Positions 40,143 to 49,592 of a stretch of DNA of 64,000 nt are shown here, one piece after another. The translations under genes were made by a program, and so were the position numbers. The DNA is from Xanthomonas rydalmerensis (GTDB lineage: Bacteria > Pseudomonadota > Gammaproteobacteria > Xanthomonadales > Xanthomonadaceae), in assembly GCF_033170385.1 (NCBI RefSeq), contig NZ_CP126170.1:768001-832000 (forward strand). The letters are read 5' to 3'. Positions within the stretch are counted from its first letter, which is position 1, and every line of letters begins with the position of its first letter. The notes under the pieces are model-generated. The model did no database searches. It worked only from the letters and a program-made list of their open reading frames with translations, and was not told the DNA's origin.

Positions 40143-43100
40143 ATGTCAATCCGCCCGCGCTTTGCGCACCTGCCCGAGTCTTCGCGCCGGTGGTTGGCGT
40201 CCGTCGCGGCGTCGGCGCTGTTGTGCGCAGGCACCGGCGCGGCATGCGCGGCCGATGCTGGCTTCGCGTCCTCGTTCGAGCAGGGCGAACCTGCGCCTGC
40301 ATCGGTCACGCAATCAGACAAGACAGGCGTCCAGGTTGCCATTGGCAACGGCCCCAAGCAGCCCTACGCGGCCAAGGCCGGCATGGGCTACACCGGCCTG
40401 CATGCGCTGCACTATCGCGCCACTGCGGCCGGGCGCGCACAGCTGTTTGCGGTGGATCTGCCGGTGGAGCCGGACACGGTGCTGTCGTGGCTGGTACTGC
40501 CGGAGATCGTCGATGGCGATACGGTGGCCTCGACCGGCGTGGCGGTGGATCTGCTGTTCGACGATGGCCGCCGCTTGTCCGAGTTGGGCGTGGAAGATCA
40601 GCACGGTGCGCTGGTCAATGCGGCCGGGCAGTTGGCGTCGAAGACGCTGTATCCGCAGCAGTGGGCGTTCAAGCAGGTGCGGCTGGGCGAGGTGGCGGCG
40701 TTGCGCGGCAAGCGCGTTCGCGCGATCGAGCTGCAGGTACAACCTGGCGCCGGCAAGGTGGCGGCAGGCTGGATCGACGATGTCGCGGTGCGCCGCGAGG
40801 CAGCACCGCAGGCGGCGCGGCGGCCCAGCGATGAGGTGGTGACTACGCGCGGGACGCAGTCCAACGGCACGTTCTCGCGCGGCAACAATATTCCGGCCAC
40901 GGCGATGCCGCATGGTTTCAATTTCTGGGTGCCGGCGACCGATGCGGGGACGCTGAGCTGGCTGTACCGTTGGAACGAACAGAATGGCGACGACAACCGG
41001 CCGCGTTTGCAGGCGCTGTCGATCAGCCATGAGCCCAGTCCATGGATGGGCGATCGCCAGACCTTCCAGGTGATGCCGTCATCCACGCGCGGCGTGCCGG
41101 AGGCGGATCGCGCGAAGCGCGCGCTGTCTTTCAGTCACGACCGCGAGGAGGCGCGCCCGCATCTGTACCGGGTTGACTTCGACAACGGTATCCGTGCGGA
41201 GCTGGCGCCGAGCGAGCGTGCGGCGATCTTTCGCTTCCGCTTTCCCGAGGGCGGCGATGCCAATCTGCTGTTCGACAACGTCGACGCGCGCGGCGGGCTG
41301 ACCCTGGACGCGGCGACGCAGACGCTGCGCGGCTACTCGGAGACGCGCAGCGGCCTGTCCAACGGCGCCACGCGCCTTTTCGTGTATGCGCGCTTCGACC
41401 GTCCGTGGACCGCCAGCGGCAAGATCGCCACGGGGCGCCCGACCGGCTACGTGAAGTTCGCGCCGGGCGCCGATCGCACCGTGGTGATGCGCATCGCCAC
41501 CTCGCTGATCTCGGTGGAGCAGGCGCAACGCAATCTGCAGCAGGAGATCGGCGACGCCGGGTTCGAGCTGGTGCGGGCGCGTGCGCAGGACGCGTGGGAC
41601 GCGGTGCTGGGGCGCGTGCAGGTGCAAGGCGCCAGCCACGACCAGCGGGTCACGGTGTACTCCAATCTGTATCGGCTGTTCCTGTATCCCAACATCGCCC
41701 ACGAGAACGTCGGCGATGCGGCGCATCCGGATTGGCGGCATGCCGACCAGAACAGTTGGTCCAAGGACAACATGGGCGGCGATGCCGAGCGCACCTCGGC
41801 GCCGATCGTGCCGGGCAAGGTCTACGTCAACAACGGCTTCTGGGACACCTTCCGCACCAGTTGGCCGGCGTATGCGCTGTTCGCGCCGGAGCAAGCGGGC
41901 GCGATGATCGATGGCTTCCTGCAGCAGTATCGCGACGGCGGCTGGGTGGCGCGCTGGTCTTCGCCGGGCTATGCGGACCTGATGGTCGGCACCAGTTCCG
42001 ACGTGGCGTTCGCCGATGCCTGGCTGAAGGGTGTGCGGGGGTTCGATGCCCACGAGGCCTATGCGGCGGCGCTGCGCAATGCCACGGTGGTGCCGCCGGT
42101 GTCGAATGTCGGCCGCAAGGGCCTGGCGCGCTCGATGTACCGCGGCTACGCCGCCAACGACGTGCACGAAGGGCTGTCGTGGACGCTGGAGGGCGCGCTC
42201 AACGATTTCGGCCTTGCGCAGATGGCGCAGGCGCTGGCTGATAAGGAACAGGATAAGCAGCAGGCGCAGCGCTACCGCGAGGAAGCCGAATACTTCCGGG
42301 CGCGGGCCACTGATTACGTGTTCTTGTTCGACCCCGCCACCCGCTTCTTCCGCGGTCGCACGCCGGCTGGCCAGTGGAGTACGCCTGCGTCGAAGTTCGA
42401 TCCGCGGGTTTGGGGCGGCGACTACACCGAGGCCAATGCCTGGACCTTCGCCTTCACCACGCCGCACGACGCTGCGGGCTTGGCCGGGTTGCTGGGGGGC
42501 GAGGATGCGATGGCGGCGCGGCTGGACGAACTCTTCGCCACGCCGGAGACCGCGGACAAGCGCTTCGCCGGCAGCTACCGCAGCGTCATCCACGAGATGA
42601 CCGAGGCACGCGACGTGCGCATGGGTATGTACGCGCACAGCAATCAGCCCTCGCACCATCTGCCGTGGATGTACGTGGCGGCGGGACAGCCGTGGAAGAC
42701 CCAGCGCCTCACCCGCGAGGTGCTGCGCCGGTTGTACCTGGGCAGCGAGATCGGCCAGGGCTATCCGGGCGACGAGGACAATGGCGAGATGTCGGCGTGG
42801 TACTTGTTCGCCATGCTCGGGCTGTATCCGCTGCGCATGGGTGCGCCGGAGTACGTGATCGGCTCGCCGGCGTTTCCGCGGGCCGAGGTCGATCTCGGCA
42901 AGGGCCGCAAGCTGGTGGTGATCGCGCGCAACAACAGTGCGCGCAATGTGTACGTGCAGTCGCTCACGCTCAACGGCAAGCCATGGAACAAGGCCTGGCT
43001 GCGCCACCAGGACATCGCCGACGGCGCCACGTTGGAGTTCGTGATGGGTGCGACGCCCTCGCGCTGGGGCAGCGGCGCGGACACGTTGCCGCCATCGTTG

Positions 43101-43535
43101 ACCCCGTCGGGCAGCGCGCCGCAGGGACTGGAGGATGTGGCGTCGCAGGCCGTTGCGGTGTCGCTGGAGGGACAGCCCAAGGCCGCGGCCCTGATCGACG
43201 ATGATGCGACGACGGCGCTGCCGCTGCCGGTCGGTGCCAGCGTCGACCTGCGCTTCGCGACGGCGCAGCGCGCCACGCACTACACGCTGACCAGCGGCGA
43301 CGCCGCGCTGTCCGGCCTGGCATGGACGCTGGAGGGCCGCGGCGCCGACGGCGCATGGAGCACGCTGGATCAACGGCGCGCGCAGGCCTTCGCCTGGGCG
43401 CGGCAACTGCGGCCGTTCCGCATCGCCAAGCCTGGCGCCTACAGCGCGTACCGCCTGCGCCTGGATGCGGGCGAAGGCGTTTCGCTCGCCGAGATCGAGC
43501 TGTTGAAGCCGATGACGCGGCAGGCCGCGCCGTGA
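40143..43535 (+). CDS. GH92 alpha-mannosidase with extra N- and C-terminal domains, copy 2
   Basis: 1130 residues, longer than copies 1 and 3. A signal peptide (WLASVAASALLCAGTGAACA) is followed by an extra N-terminal beta-rich module of about 190 residues (FASSFEQGEPAP to GWIDDVAVRREA). Then comes GH92: SNGTFSRGNNIPATAMPHGF, NNGFWDTFRTSWPAYALF, GDYTEANAWTFAF (near 762), GDEDNGEMSAWYLF (near 876). After about residue 980 a discoidin-like (F5/8 type C) module follows (LEDVASQAVAVSLEGQPKAA to VSLAEIELLK). The accessory modules suggest sugar binding. The 16 bases TGGGGAGCCTGCCATG at its start are identical to those of GH92 copy 1. Confidence 0.93.
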   Translation: MSIRPRFAHLPESSRRWLASVAASALLCAGTGAACAADAGFASSFEQGEPAPASVTQSDKTGVQVAIGNGPKQPYAAKAGMGYTGLHALHYRATAAGRAQLFAVDLPVEPDTVLSWLVLPEIVDGDTVASTGVAVDLLFDDGRRLSELGVEDQHGALVNAAGQLASKTLYPQQWAFKQVRLGEVAALRGKRVRAIELQVQPGAGKVAAGWIDDVAVRREAAPQAARRPSDEVVTTRGTQSNGTFSRGNNIPATAMPHGFNFWVPATDAGTLSWLYRWNEQNGDDNRPRLQALSISHEPSPWMGDRQTFQVMPSSTRGVPEADRAKRALSFSHDREEARPHLYRVDFDNGIRAELAPSERAAIFRFRFPEGGDANLLFDNVDARGGLTLDAATQTLRGYSETRSGLSNGATRLFVYARFDRPWTASGKIATGRPTGYVKFAPGADRTVVMRIATSLISVEQAQRNLQQEIGDAGFELVRARAQDAWDAVLGRVQVQGASHDQRVTVYSNLYRLFLYPNIAHENVGDAAHPDWRHADQNSWSKDNMGGDAERTSAPIVPGKVYVNNGFWDTFRTSWPAYALFAPEQAGAMIDGFLQQYRDGGWVARWSSPGYADLMVGTSSDVAFADAWLKGVRGFDAHEAYAAALRNATVVPPVSNVGRKGLARSMYRGYAANDVHEGLSWTLEGALNDFGLAQMAQALADKEQDKQQAQRYREEAEYFRARATDYVFLFDPATRFFRGRTPAGQWSTPASKFDPRVWGGDYTEANAWTFAFTTPHDAAGLAGLLGGEDAMAARLDELFATPETADKRFAGSYRSVIHEMTEARDVRMGMYAHSNQPSHHLPWMYVAAGQPWKTQRLTREVLRRLYLGSEIGQGYPGDEDNGEMSAWYLFAMLGLYPLRMGAPEYVIGSPAFPRAEVDLGKGRKLVVIARNNSARNVYVQSLTLNGKPWNKAWLRHQDIADGATLEFVMGATPSRWGSGADTLPPSLTPSGSAPQGLEDVASQAVAVSLEGQPKAAALIDDDATTALPLPVGASVDLRFATAQRATHYTLTSGDAALSGLAWTLEGRGADGAWSTLDQRRAQAFAWARQLRPFRIAKPGAYSAYRLRLDAGEGVSLAEIELLKPMTRQAAP

Positions 43536-43660
43536 GGCAGCGGCGACGCAGCGTACGCGTGCTGTTGCGCGCACGTTGCGGTGGACATGTCCTGCCCTAG
43601 ACCTGTTGCGCGGCAGCATGCGTTGCGAGGAACGCTGTGGTACTTAAGTTTTCCACTGCA

Positions 43661-43674
43661 TTAGAACGATCCAA
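43661..43674. promoter_or_regulatory. operator-like site upstream of the TonB-dependent receptor
   Basis: TTAGAACGATCCAA matches TTGGATCGATCCAA at 12 of 14 positions and keeps the right half intact. It lies 157 bases before the receptor ATG. Confidence 0.45.
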
Positions 43675-43830
43675 TTCACTTGGTGCAGGACAGAGGGGGA
43701 ACAACCGCAAGGCCGGCTCGCCGCAATGGCGCCGGATGTTTTCTACAGCGACGCGGAGGCTGCTCGATCCATGGATTGCGCGGTGGCCGTACTCGCGCAG
43801 CCGATCAATCTTTGGGAGAGGATGATTGAA

Positions 43831-46800
43831 ATGAAGTGCATGCCATCCGCGCGCAAGCGCAGCACGCTGTCCGCCGGTATCGCCATCGCGCTGTGCGCGA
43901 CCGCTGCCTCCACCACCGCGTTCGCCCAGCAGGCCGACACCGCGCCGGCGCCCTCCGGTCAGGCCGAACTGGAGGCCAAGAATCTGGATGCGGTGACGGT
44001 GACCGGCTACCGCTACGCGATCGAGAAGAGCCTGGAGCAGAAGCGCAACGCCAACGCCGTGGTCGACGTGATCACCGCGGAGGACGTGGGCAAGTTCCCC
44101 GACAAGAACGTGGCCGACGCGCTGCAGCGCGTACCCGGCGTGGTCATCAGCCGCGACGGCGGCGAGGGCAAGAACGTCAGCGTGCGCGGCCTGTCCTCGG
44201 AGCTGGTGCTGACCGAGTTGAACGGCAACTACATCGCCACCGCCGAGTCCAATGGCGACCCGACGCGCTCGTTCAACTACACGCTGCTGCCGTCGAACCT
44301 GCTGGGCAGCGCGGAACTGTACAAGACGCCGGAAGCGCGTATCGACGAAGGCGGCATCGGTGGCACGGTGATCCTGCAGACGCGGCGTCCTTTGGAGTTG
44401 GAGCCCAATTCCGGCTTCGTCTCCGCCGAGGGCGTGTGGTCGGATACCAGCAAGAAGACCGACGGCCAGTTCTCCGGCTCGTACTCGTGGCACGACAAGG
44501 ACAACCGCTTCGGCGTGTTCGTCGGCTACACGCAGCAGAAGCGCACTGCGCGCACGCTGAATTCCAGCACCGAGAGTTGGCAGTGGTACGGTCGCGACGA
44601 AGGCGGCCCGGCGGTCGACGTGAATGGCAATCCGTCGGACTTCAATTCGAACTGGTGGGGCGGCACCGGCTTCTGGGATCAGAACGGCAAGTACTACACC
44701 CGCTTCATGATGCCAACGGCGGTCAGCCTGGACGTCAAGCAGGAGGAGCGCGAGCGCAAGGGCGGCCAACTGACCTTCCAGTTCAAGCCCACCGACGACC
44801 TGACCCTGACCGCGAACTACTTCCGCTTCGACCTGTCGCAGAACTCGCAGACCAACACCATCAAGATCCCCGAGTGGAACATCGCCCGCTATTACGGCGA
44901 CGGCAACTGGCGCGGCGGCCGCCTGCTCGACGGGCTGCGCTTCGATCCCAGCGGCACCATCGTCACCGGTGCCGACTACAGCCTGCATCCGGGCAAGGCG
45001 TATTACTGCAGCGAAGCCCAGGCCGCCGCGGCCGGCCTGCCGCCCGGCGGCTGGGGCTCGGACGACTGCACGGTACCGACGCCGCAGATCACCGGCAGCT
45101 ACAACATCGAGAAGTCGCTGTCGCAGACGGTGGACCTGGGCGGCGAATGGCGCGGCGAAAAGGTGGACGTGGCGTTCAAGGCCGGCCGCACCTGGGCCAA
45201 GGGCGGGCCGGAGCTGCAGTTCTCCCTGCCGATCAAGCCGCGCCGCCAGAACGCCGACGGCAGCTGGAGCAACGGCAACTTCGCCAGCGCCTGGGACCTG
45301 ACCGGCACGCCGTCCATGACGTTCTCGCCGGAGCTGATGCAGAACCTGCGCGATGGCCTCCTGCAGGTCGACCTGGGTTCGACCAGTTCGTCCTGGACCC
45401 GCAACACCAACCAGCAGCAGTACGCGCAGATCGATACCACCTGGCACATCGACGGCGATTTCTTCGACTCGCTACAGTTCGGCCTCAAGCGCCGCGACGG
45501 CGGCGTCCATCGCAACACCGGCAACAATTATTGGGTGTGCCCGGGCACCGACCCCAGCGATTACAACAACCGTTACTGGAACGGGCGCTGCAACGCGCTG
45601 GCCACGCAGTTCTCGCCGGATCTGTTGTTTTCCATGAACAACCTCGCCGGCGGGGGGAGATCCAGCGCGTTCCCGGCGATCAACTTCCCCGGCTACATCG
45701 GCTACTTGAACAACACCTACGGCGCGATGCAGACCCGTAGCGAAGACAACTTCGTCTACAACGTCGACGAGAAGATCTACTCCACCTACCTGCAGCTCAA
45801 CTTCCACACCGAGCGCCTGCGTGGCAACGTCGGCGTGCGCGTCGCGCGCACCGGCCAGCATGCCGATTCCACCGACAAGGTGACCGCGTACAACGACTAC
45901 TTCTTCGACGGCGCCGACGGCAACCCGCTGGCCTGCCAGCAGGGCGCTGCCATGCCCACCGGCGCGCCGGCCGATACCTACTGCGGCACCGAGGGCTACT
46001 GGCGCTTGTCGGACACGCAGCAGCGCAACGAGTCGTTCGTGGTCAGCGGCCTGGACCGCAACTACACCGACGTGCTGCCGAGCTTCAACCTGGCCTATGA
46101 CCTGACCGAGAACCTGCTGCTGCGCGCTGCTGCGTCGAAGGTGATCGCGCGGCCGAGCTACAACGACATCGCCGCGCCGGGCAGCCTGGAGTACTACAGC
46201 CCCGAATACGTGGCCGACCGGCGCCTGACCGGCGGTGCGAGCGAGCAGGGCTGGTACGGCTCGGGCAGCAACAAGAACCTGCAGCCGTACAAGGCCACCC
46301 AGTACGACCTGGGGCTGGAGTGGTACTTCCAGCCGGGCTCGGTGGCGGGCGTGGGACTGTTCCGCAAGAACGTGGAGAACTTCGCTGTCGACGTGGTCAG
46401 CGACGTGAACATGATGATCAATGGGCAGGCGGTCACGGTGCAGAACTACAGCACCCAGGCCGGCGGCCAGGATGCGGTGTCGCAGGGCGTGGAGCTGTAC
46501 GCGCAGCACACGCTGTCCTCCGGGCTCGGCGTGCAGTTCAACTACACCTACAACGATGCCAGCAAGGCGGCGGTGCGGCTGGAGGATGGCACCGAGGTCG
46601 GCAAGACCTCCATGCCCGGCAGCGCCAAGAACCAGACCAACCTCACCGTGTTCTACGAGACCGACCGCCTGCTGCTGCGCGCCTCGTACAACCGTCGCGG
46701 CGAGCTGGTGCAGGGCCTGGTCAACGGGCTGAACGTCTACGAGGAGCCGTACTACCAGATCGATGTGAACGCGGCATACAACATCACCCCGGCGCTCAGC

Positions 46801-46932
46801 CTCACCGCGTCGGTGCTGAATCTGACCAAGCAGGAGTCGCGCCAGCATCTGGGCGACGATACCCGGGCACGCTTCTACACAGGTGGCTACGCAGGCCGGT
46901 TGGCGTACCTTGGGTTGACCTACAAGTTCTAG
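43831..46932 (+). CDS. TonB-dependent outer-membrane receptor (mannoside locus)
   Basis: 1033 residues from ATG 43831; GGGAGAGG sits at the right distance for this ATG and too close for the one at 43822. It has a signal peptide (STLSAGIAIALCATAASTTA-FAQ), then a TonB-box-like LDAVTVTGYR. The plug domain has VDVITAEDVGKFPDKNVADA, LQRVPGVVISRDGGEGKNVS and VRGLSSELVLTELNG, and a long beta-barrel ends in LAYLGLTYKF with the typical terminal Phe. This is the TonB-dependent receptor subtype (TIGR01782-like) found at xanthomonad carbohydrate-use loci. It likely imports oligosaccharides across the outer membrane, here between two GH92 genes. Confidence 0.95.
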   Translation: MKCMPSARKRSTLSAGIAIALCATAASTTAFAQQADTAPAPSGQAELEAKNLDAVTVTGYRYAIEKSLEQKRNANAVVDVITAEDVGKFPDKNVADALQRVPGVVISRDGGEGKNVSVRGLSSELVLTELNGNYIATAESNGDPTRSFNYTLLPSNLLGSAELYKTPEARIDEGGIGGTVILQTRRPLELEPNSGFVSAEGVWSDTSKKTDGQFSGSYSWHDKDNRFGVFVGYTQQKRTARTLNSSTESWQWYGRDEGGPAVDVNGNPSDFNSNWWGGTGFWDQNGKYYTRFMMPTAVSLDVKQEERERKGGQLTFQFKPTDDLTLTANYFRFDLSQNSQTNTIKIPEWNIARYYGDGNWRGGRLLDGLRFDPSGTIVTGADYSLHPGKAYYCSEAQAAAAGLPPGGWGSDDCTVPTPQITGSYNIEKSLSQTVDLGGEWRGEKVDVAFKAGRTWAKGGPELQFSLPIKPRRQNADGSWSNGNFASAWDLTGTPSMTFSPELMQNLRDGLLQVDLGSTSSSWTRNTNQQQYAQIDTTWHIDGDFFDSLQFGLKRRDGGVHRNTGNNYWVCPGTDPSDYNNRYWNGRCNALATQFSPDLLFSMNNLAGGGRSSAFPAINFPGYIGYLNNTYGAMQTRSEDNFVYNVDEKIYSTYLQLNFHTERLRGNVGVRVARTGQHADSTDKVTAYNDYFFDGADGNPLACQQGAAMPTGAPADTYCGTEGYWRLSDTQQRNESFVVSGLDRNYTDVLPSFNLAYDLTENLLLRAAASKVIARPSYNDIAAPGSLEYYSPEYVADRRLTGGASEQGWYGSGSNKNLQPYKATQYDLGLEWYFQPGSVAGVGLFRKNVENFAVDVVSDVNMMINGQAVTVQNYSTQAGGQDAVSQGVELYAQHTLSSGLGVQFNYTYNDASKAAVRLEDGTEVGKTSMPGSAKNQTNLTVFYETDRLLLRASYNRRGELVQGLVNGLNVYEEPYYQIDVNAAYNITPALSLTASVLNLTKQESRQHLGDDTRARFYTGGYAGRLAYLGLTYKF

Positions 46933-47071
46933 GCTGCAGTGTGTCGTGCCCATGCCTGCCGCGCGGCGGACGGCATGGGCGCGACGGTCCGGCGACGGCC
47001 GGGCTACCGTTTTCGCCGTCCACGACTGCGCCGTCGCGTTTACGCAGCCGTTCACCACAGGATCCCATCGC

Positions 47072-49516
47072 ATGACGTCGTCCTTGCTGCCTTGCGTGCT
47101 GCGCACGTTCGCCCTGTCTTTGCTGCTGGCCACGCCGGCGCTTGCCGCCGCGCCGCGGCCCAGTGCCGAGGTCAACACCTTCATCGGCAGCAAGGACGAC
47201 GGCAACACCTTCCCCGGCGCGTCCGCCCCGTTCGGGATGATCCAGGTCAGCCCGATCGGTGCGCACTACGCCGGCTGGCGCTACGACGACCCGCAGATCC
47301 GCGGCTTCGGCCATTCCTTCCTGTCCGGCGCCGGCTGCTGGGAGCAGGGCGGGCAGGTCTCGGTGCTGCCGGTGACCGGGCGCATCGGTCCCGGCGGCGA
47401 TTTCGACACGGCCGATCCGAAGGCGTTCGACCATACCCGCTACGGCGCACGCTACCAGCACGACGGCGAGCGCGGCCAGGCCGGCTACTACAAGGTGCGG
47501 CTGACCGATTACGGCGGCATCGACGCCGAAGCCACTGCGCTGACCCGCGCCGCGGCCGAGCGCTATACCTTTTCCACCTCGGGCGACGGCCACGTGCTGG
47601 TCAACATCGGCCAGGCCAACGCCCGCCACACGGTCACCGGCAGCACCCTGACCGTGGTCGGCGACCGCGTGGTGGAAGGCAAGCTGGTCACCCAGAGCTT
47701 CTGTGGCGGCCACCAGTACACCACCTGGTTCCGCCTGGAATTCGACCGCCCGTTCAAGGCCTTCGGCACCTGGGGCGAGGCCGGTGGCGTGCCGGGATCG
47801 CGCCATGGCATGGAGGGCGAGGGCAAGCCCAGCGGCGCGTGGCTCACCTTCGACTTGAGCAAGGGCCGTGCGGTCACCGCCATCTCGGCGATCTCGCACG
47901 TGGATGCCGAGGGCGCGCGCAACAACCTGCGCAGCGAGGGCATGGCCAATGGCCGCCTGCTCGGCTTCGACGCCATGCGCGCCCGTGCACAGCAGGCCTG
48001 GGACAAGGAACTGGCCAGCGTGCGCGTGCGCGGCGGCAGCGGCGACGACCGCGTGGTGTTCTACACCGCGCTGTACCACTCCCTGTTGCAGCCGCTGACC
48101 GGCAGCGACGCCGATGGCCGCTACCGCGGCTACGACGACGGCATCCACCACGCCGACGGCTGGACGTACCACGAGTTCTTCTCGCTGTGGGACACCTACC
48201 GCGCGCAGAACCAGTTGCTGGCCCTGCTCAAACCGCAGCGCGCCGCGGACATTGGCCGTTCGATCCTGGCGATCAACGCGCAAGGCGGTTGGCTACCGCG
48301 CTGGGGCTATGCCAACTTCGAGAGCAACGTGATGACCGGCGACCCGGTCACGCCGTTCCTGGTCGACCTGTGGCGCTTCGGCGCGCTGCAGGGCCGCGAG
48401 GCCGAGGCCTACGCGGCGCTGCGCCGCAACGCCTTCGAGATGCCGCCGTTGAATTCGCGGCACGCCGGGCGGTCCGGCAACGCCAACTACCTGGCGCAGG
48501 GTTTCGTGCAGTACGACCGCGCGTTCCCGTCCAAGGGCATGGACGTCGACCCGCACCACGGCGGCTCGGCGACGCTGGAGTACGCGCTGGCCGACTGCGC
48601 GCTGTCGACGATGGCCGGCGCGCTGGGCCACGCCGAGGACGCGGCGGTGCTGAACCGCCGCGGGCGCAACTGGCGGACGGTGTGGGATCCGTCGGTGCGT
48701 GACACGGACACCGGCTTCACCGGCTTCCCGCGGCCGCGCACCGAAGATGGCGCGTGGTACACGCCGTCGGATGGGCATTACGATCCGCGTTCGCAGCACG
48801 GCTTCCACGAAGGCACGGCCTGGCAGTACCAGTGGCTGGCGCAACAGGACGTGCCGGGCCTGGTGGAGGCGATGCACGGGCCCGAGCAGGCCGCGCGCCG
48901 CCTGGACGCGTTCTTCGCCTACGATGCGCTGCTGGCCGACCCGGCCGGCGCTGCGCGCAAGGAATGGGTGGTGGGGCCTTACAGCTACTACAGCCAGTTC
49001 CGCTACAACCCGAACAACGAGCCCGACCTGCACGCGCCGTGGATGTACACGCTGATCGGCCAGCCGTGGAAGACCAGCGCCGTGCTGCATGCGGCGCAGA
49101 CGTTGTTCACCAATGCGCCGAACGGCGTCACCGGCAACGACGACCTGGGCACGATGTCGGCGTGGTATCTGTTCAGCGCCATGGGCCTGTATCCGGCGGT
49201 GCCGGGCACCGGGCAGTTCCTGCTGCACGCGCCGCGCTTCTCGCGTGTCGAACTGGACGTGGGGCCGGGTCGTACGCTGCGTATCGACGCGCCGCAGGCC
49301 GGTGACGGCAAGCTGCGCTACGTCGGTGGCGTGTCGCTGGATGGCCGCGCACACGCGCCGGTGTGGCTGGACTGGTCGCAGTTGCATCAAGGCGGCCGCC
49401 TGCGTTTCGACCTGCGCGATGCGCCGCAGCCGCAGGGTTGGGGGACGCAGCCGCAGGATCTGCCGGTGTCGCCGTGCGCGGCGCCGCCGTCCGCCGCCAG
49501 CCTGGGCTGGCGCTAA
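47072..49516 (+). CDS. GH92 alpha-mannosidase (exported), copy 3
   Basis: 814 residues from ATG 47072. Signal peptide VLRTFALSLLLATPALA-AA. GH92 features: VNTFIGSKDDGNTFPGASAP, FGHSFLSGAGCWEQGG, FFSLWDTYRAQNQLLALL, HEGTAWQYQWLAQQD (near 579), GNDDLGTMSAWYLF (near 690). It lies 139 bases after the receptor gene and is probably co-transcribed. It differs from copies 1 and 2 around the active site (CWEQGG, TYHEFFSLWDTYR), so a different mannosidic linkage (1,2/1,3/1,4/1,6) is possible. The Pro/Ala-rich tail is unremarkable. Confidence 0.93.
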   Translation: MTSSLLPCVLRTFALSLLLATPALAAAPRPSAEVNTFIGSKDDGNTFPGASAPFGMIQVSPIGAHYAGWRYDDPQIRGFGHSFLSGAGCWEQGGQVSVLPVTGRIGPGGDFDTADPKAFDHTRYGARYQHDGERGQAGYYKVRLTDYGGIDAEATALTRAAAERYTFSTSGDGHVLVNIGQANARHTVTGSTLTVVGDRVVEGKLVTQSFCGGHQYTTWFRLEFDRPFKAFGTWGEAGGVPGSRHGMEGEGKPSGAWLTFDLSKGRAVTAISAISHVDAEGARNNLRSEGMANGRLLGFDAMRARAQQAWDKELASVRVRGGSGDDRVVFYTALYHSLLQPLTGSDADGRYRGYDDGIHHADGWTYHEFFSLWDTYRAQNQLLALLKPQRAADIGRSILAINAQGGWLPRWGYANFESNVMTGDPVTPFLVDLWRFGALQGREAEAYAALRRNAFEMPPLNSRHAGRSGNANYLAQGFVQYDRAFPSKGMDVDPHHGGSATLEYALADCALSTMAGALGHAEDAAVLNRRGRNWRTVWDPSVRDTDTGFTGFPRPRTEDGAWYTPSDGHYDPRSQHGFHEGTAWQYQWLAQQDVPGLVEAMHGPEQAARRLDAFFAYDALLADPAGAARKEWVVGPYSYYSQFRYNPNNEPDLHAPWMYTLIGQPWKTSAVLHAAQTLFTNAPNGVTGNDDLGTMSAWYLFSAMGLYPAVPGTGQFLLHAPRFSRVELDVGPGRTLRIDAPQAGDGKLRYVGGVSLDGRAHAPVWLDWSQLHQGGRLRFDLRDAPQPQGWGTQPQDLPVSPCAAPPSAASLGWR

Positions 49517-49578
49517 GTCCGTGCCGTCTCGCGGCAGGCGCGCGCAGCCGATGGTTTAGGCTGGGCGCCTCGCCCGAA

Positions 49579-49592
49579 GGGAATCGATCCGA
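49579..49592. promoter_or_regulatory. weak operator-like site over the LacI copy 2 start
   Basis: GGGAATCGATCCGA matches the 14-bp palindrome at 10 of 14 positions, core ATCGATCC. It overlaps the A of the ATG at 49592, so a bound protein would block expression. Autoregulation is a guess. Confidence 0.35.
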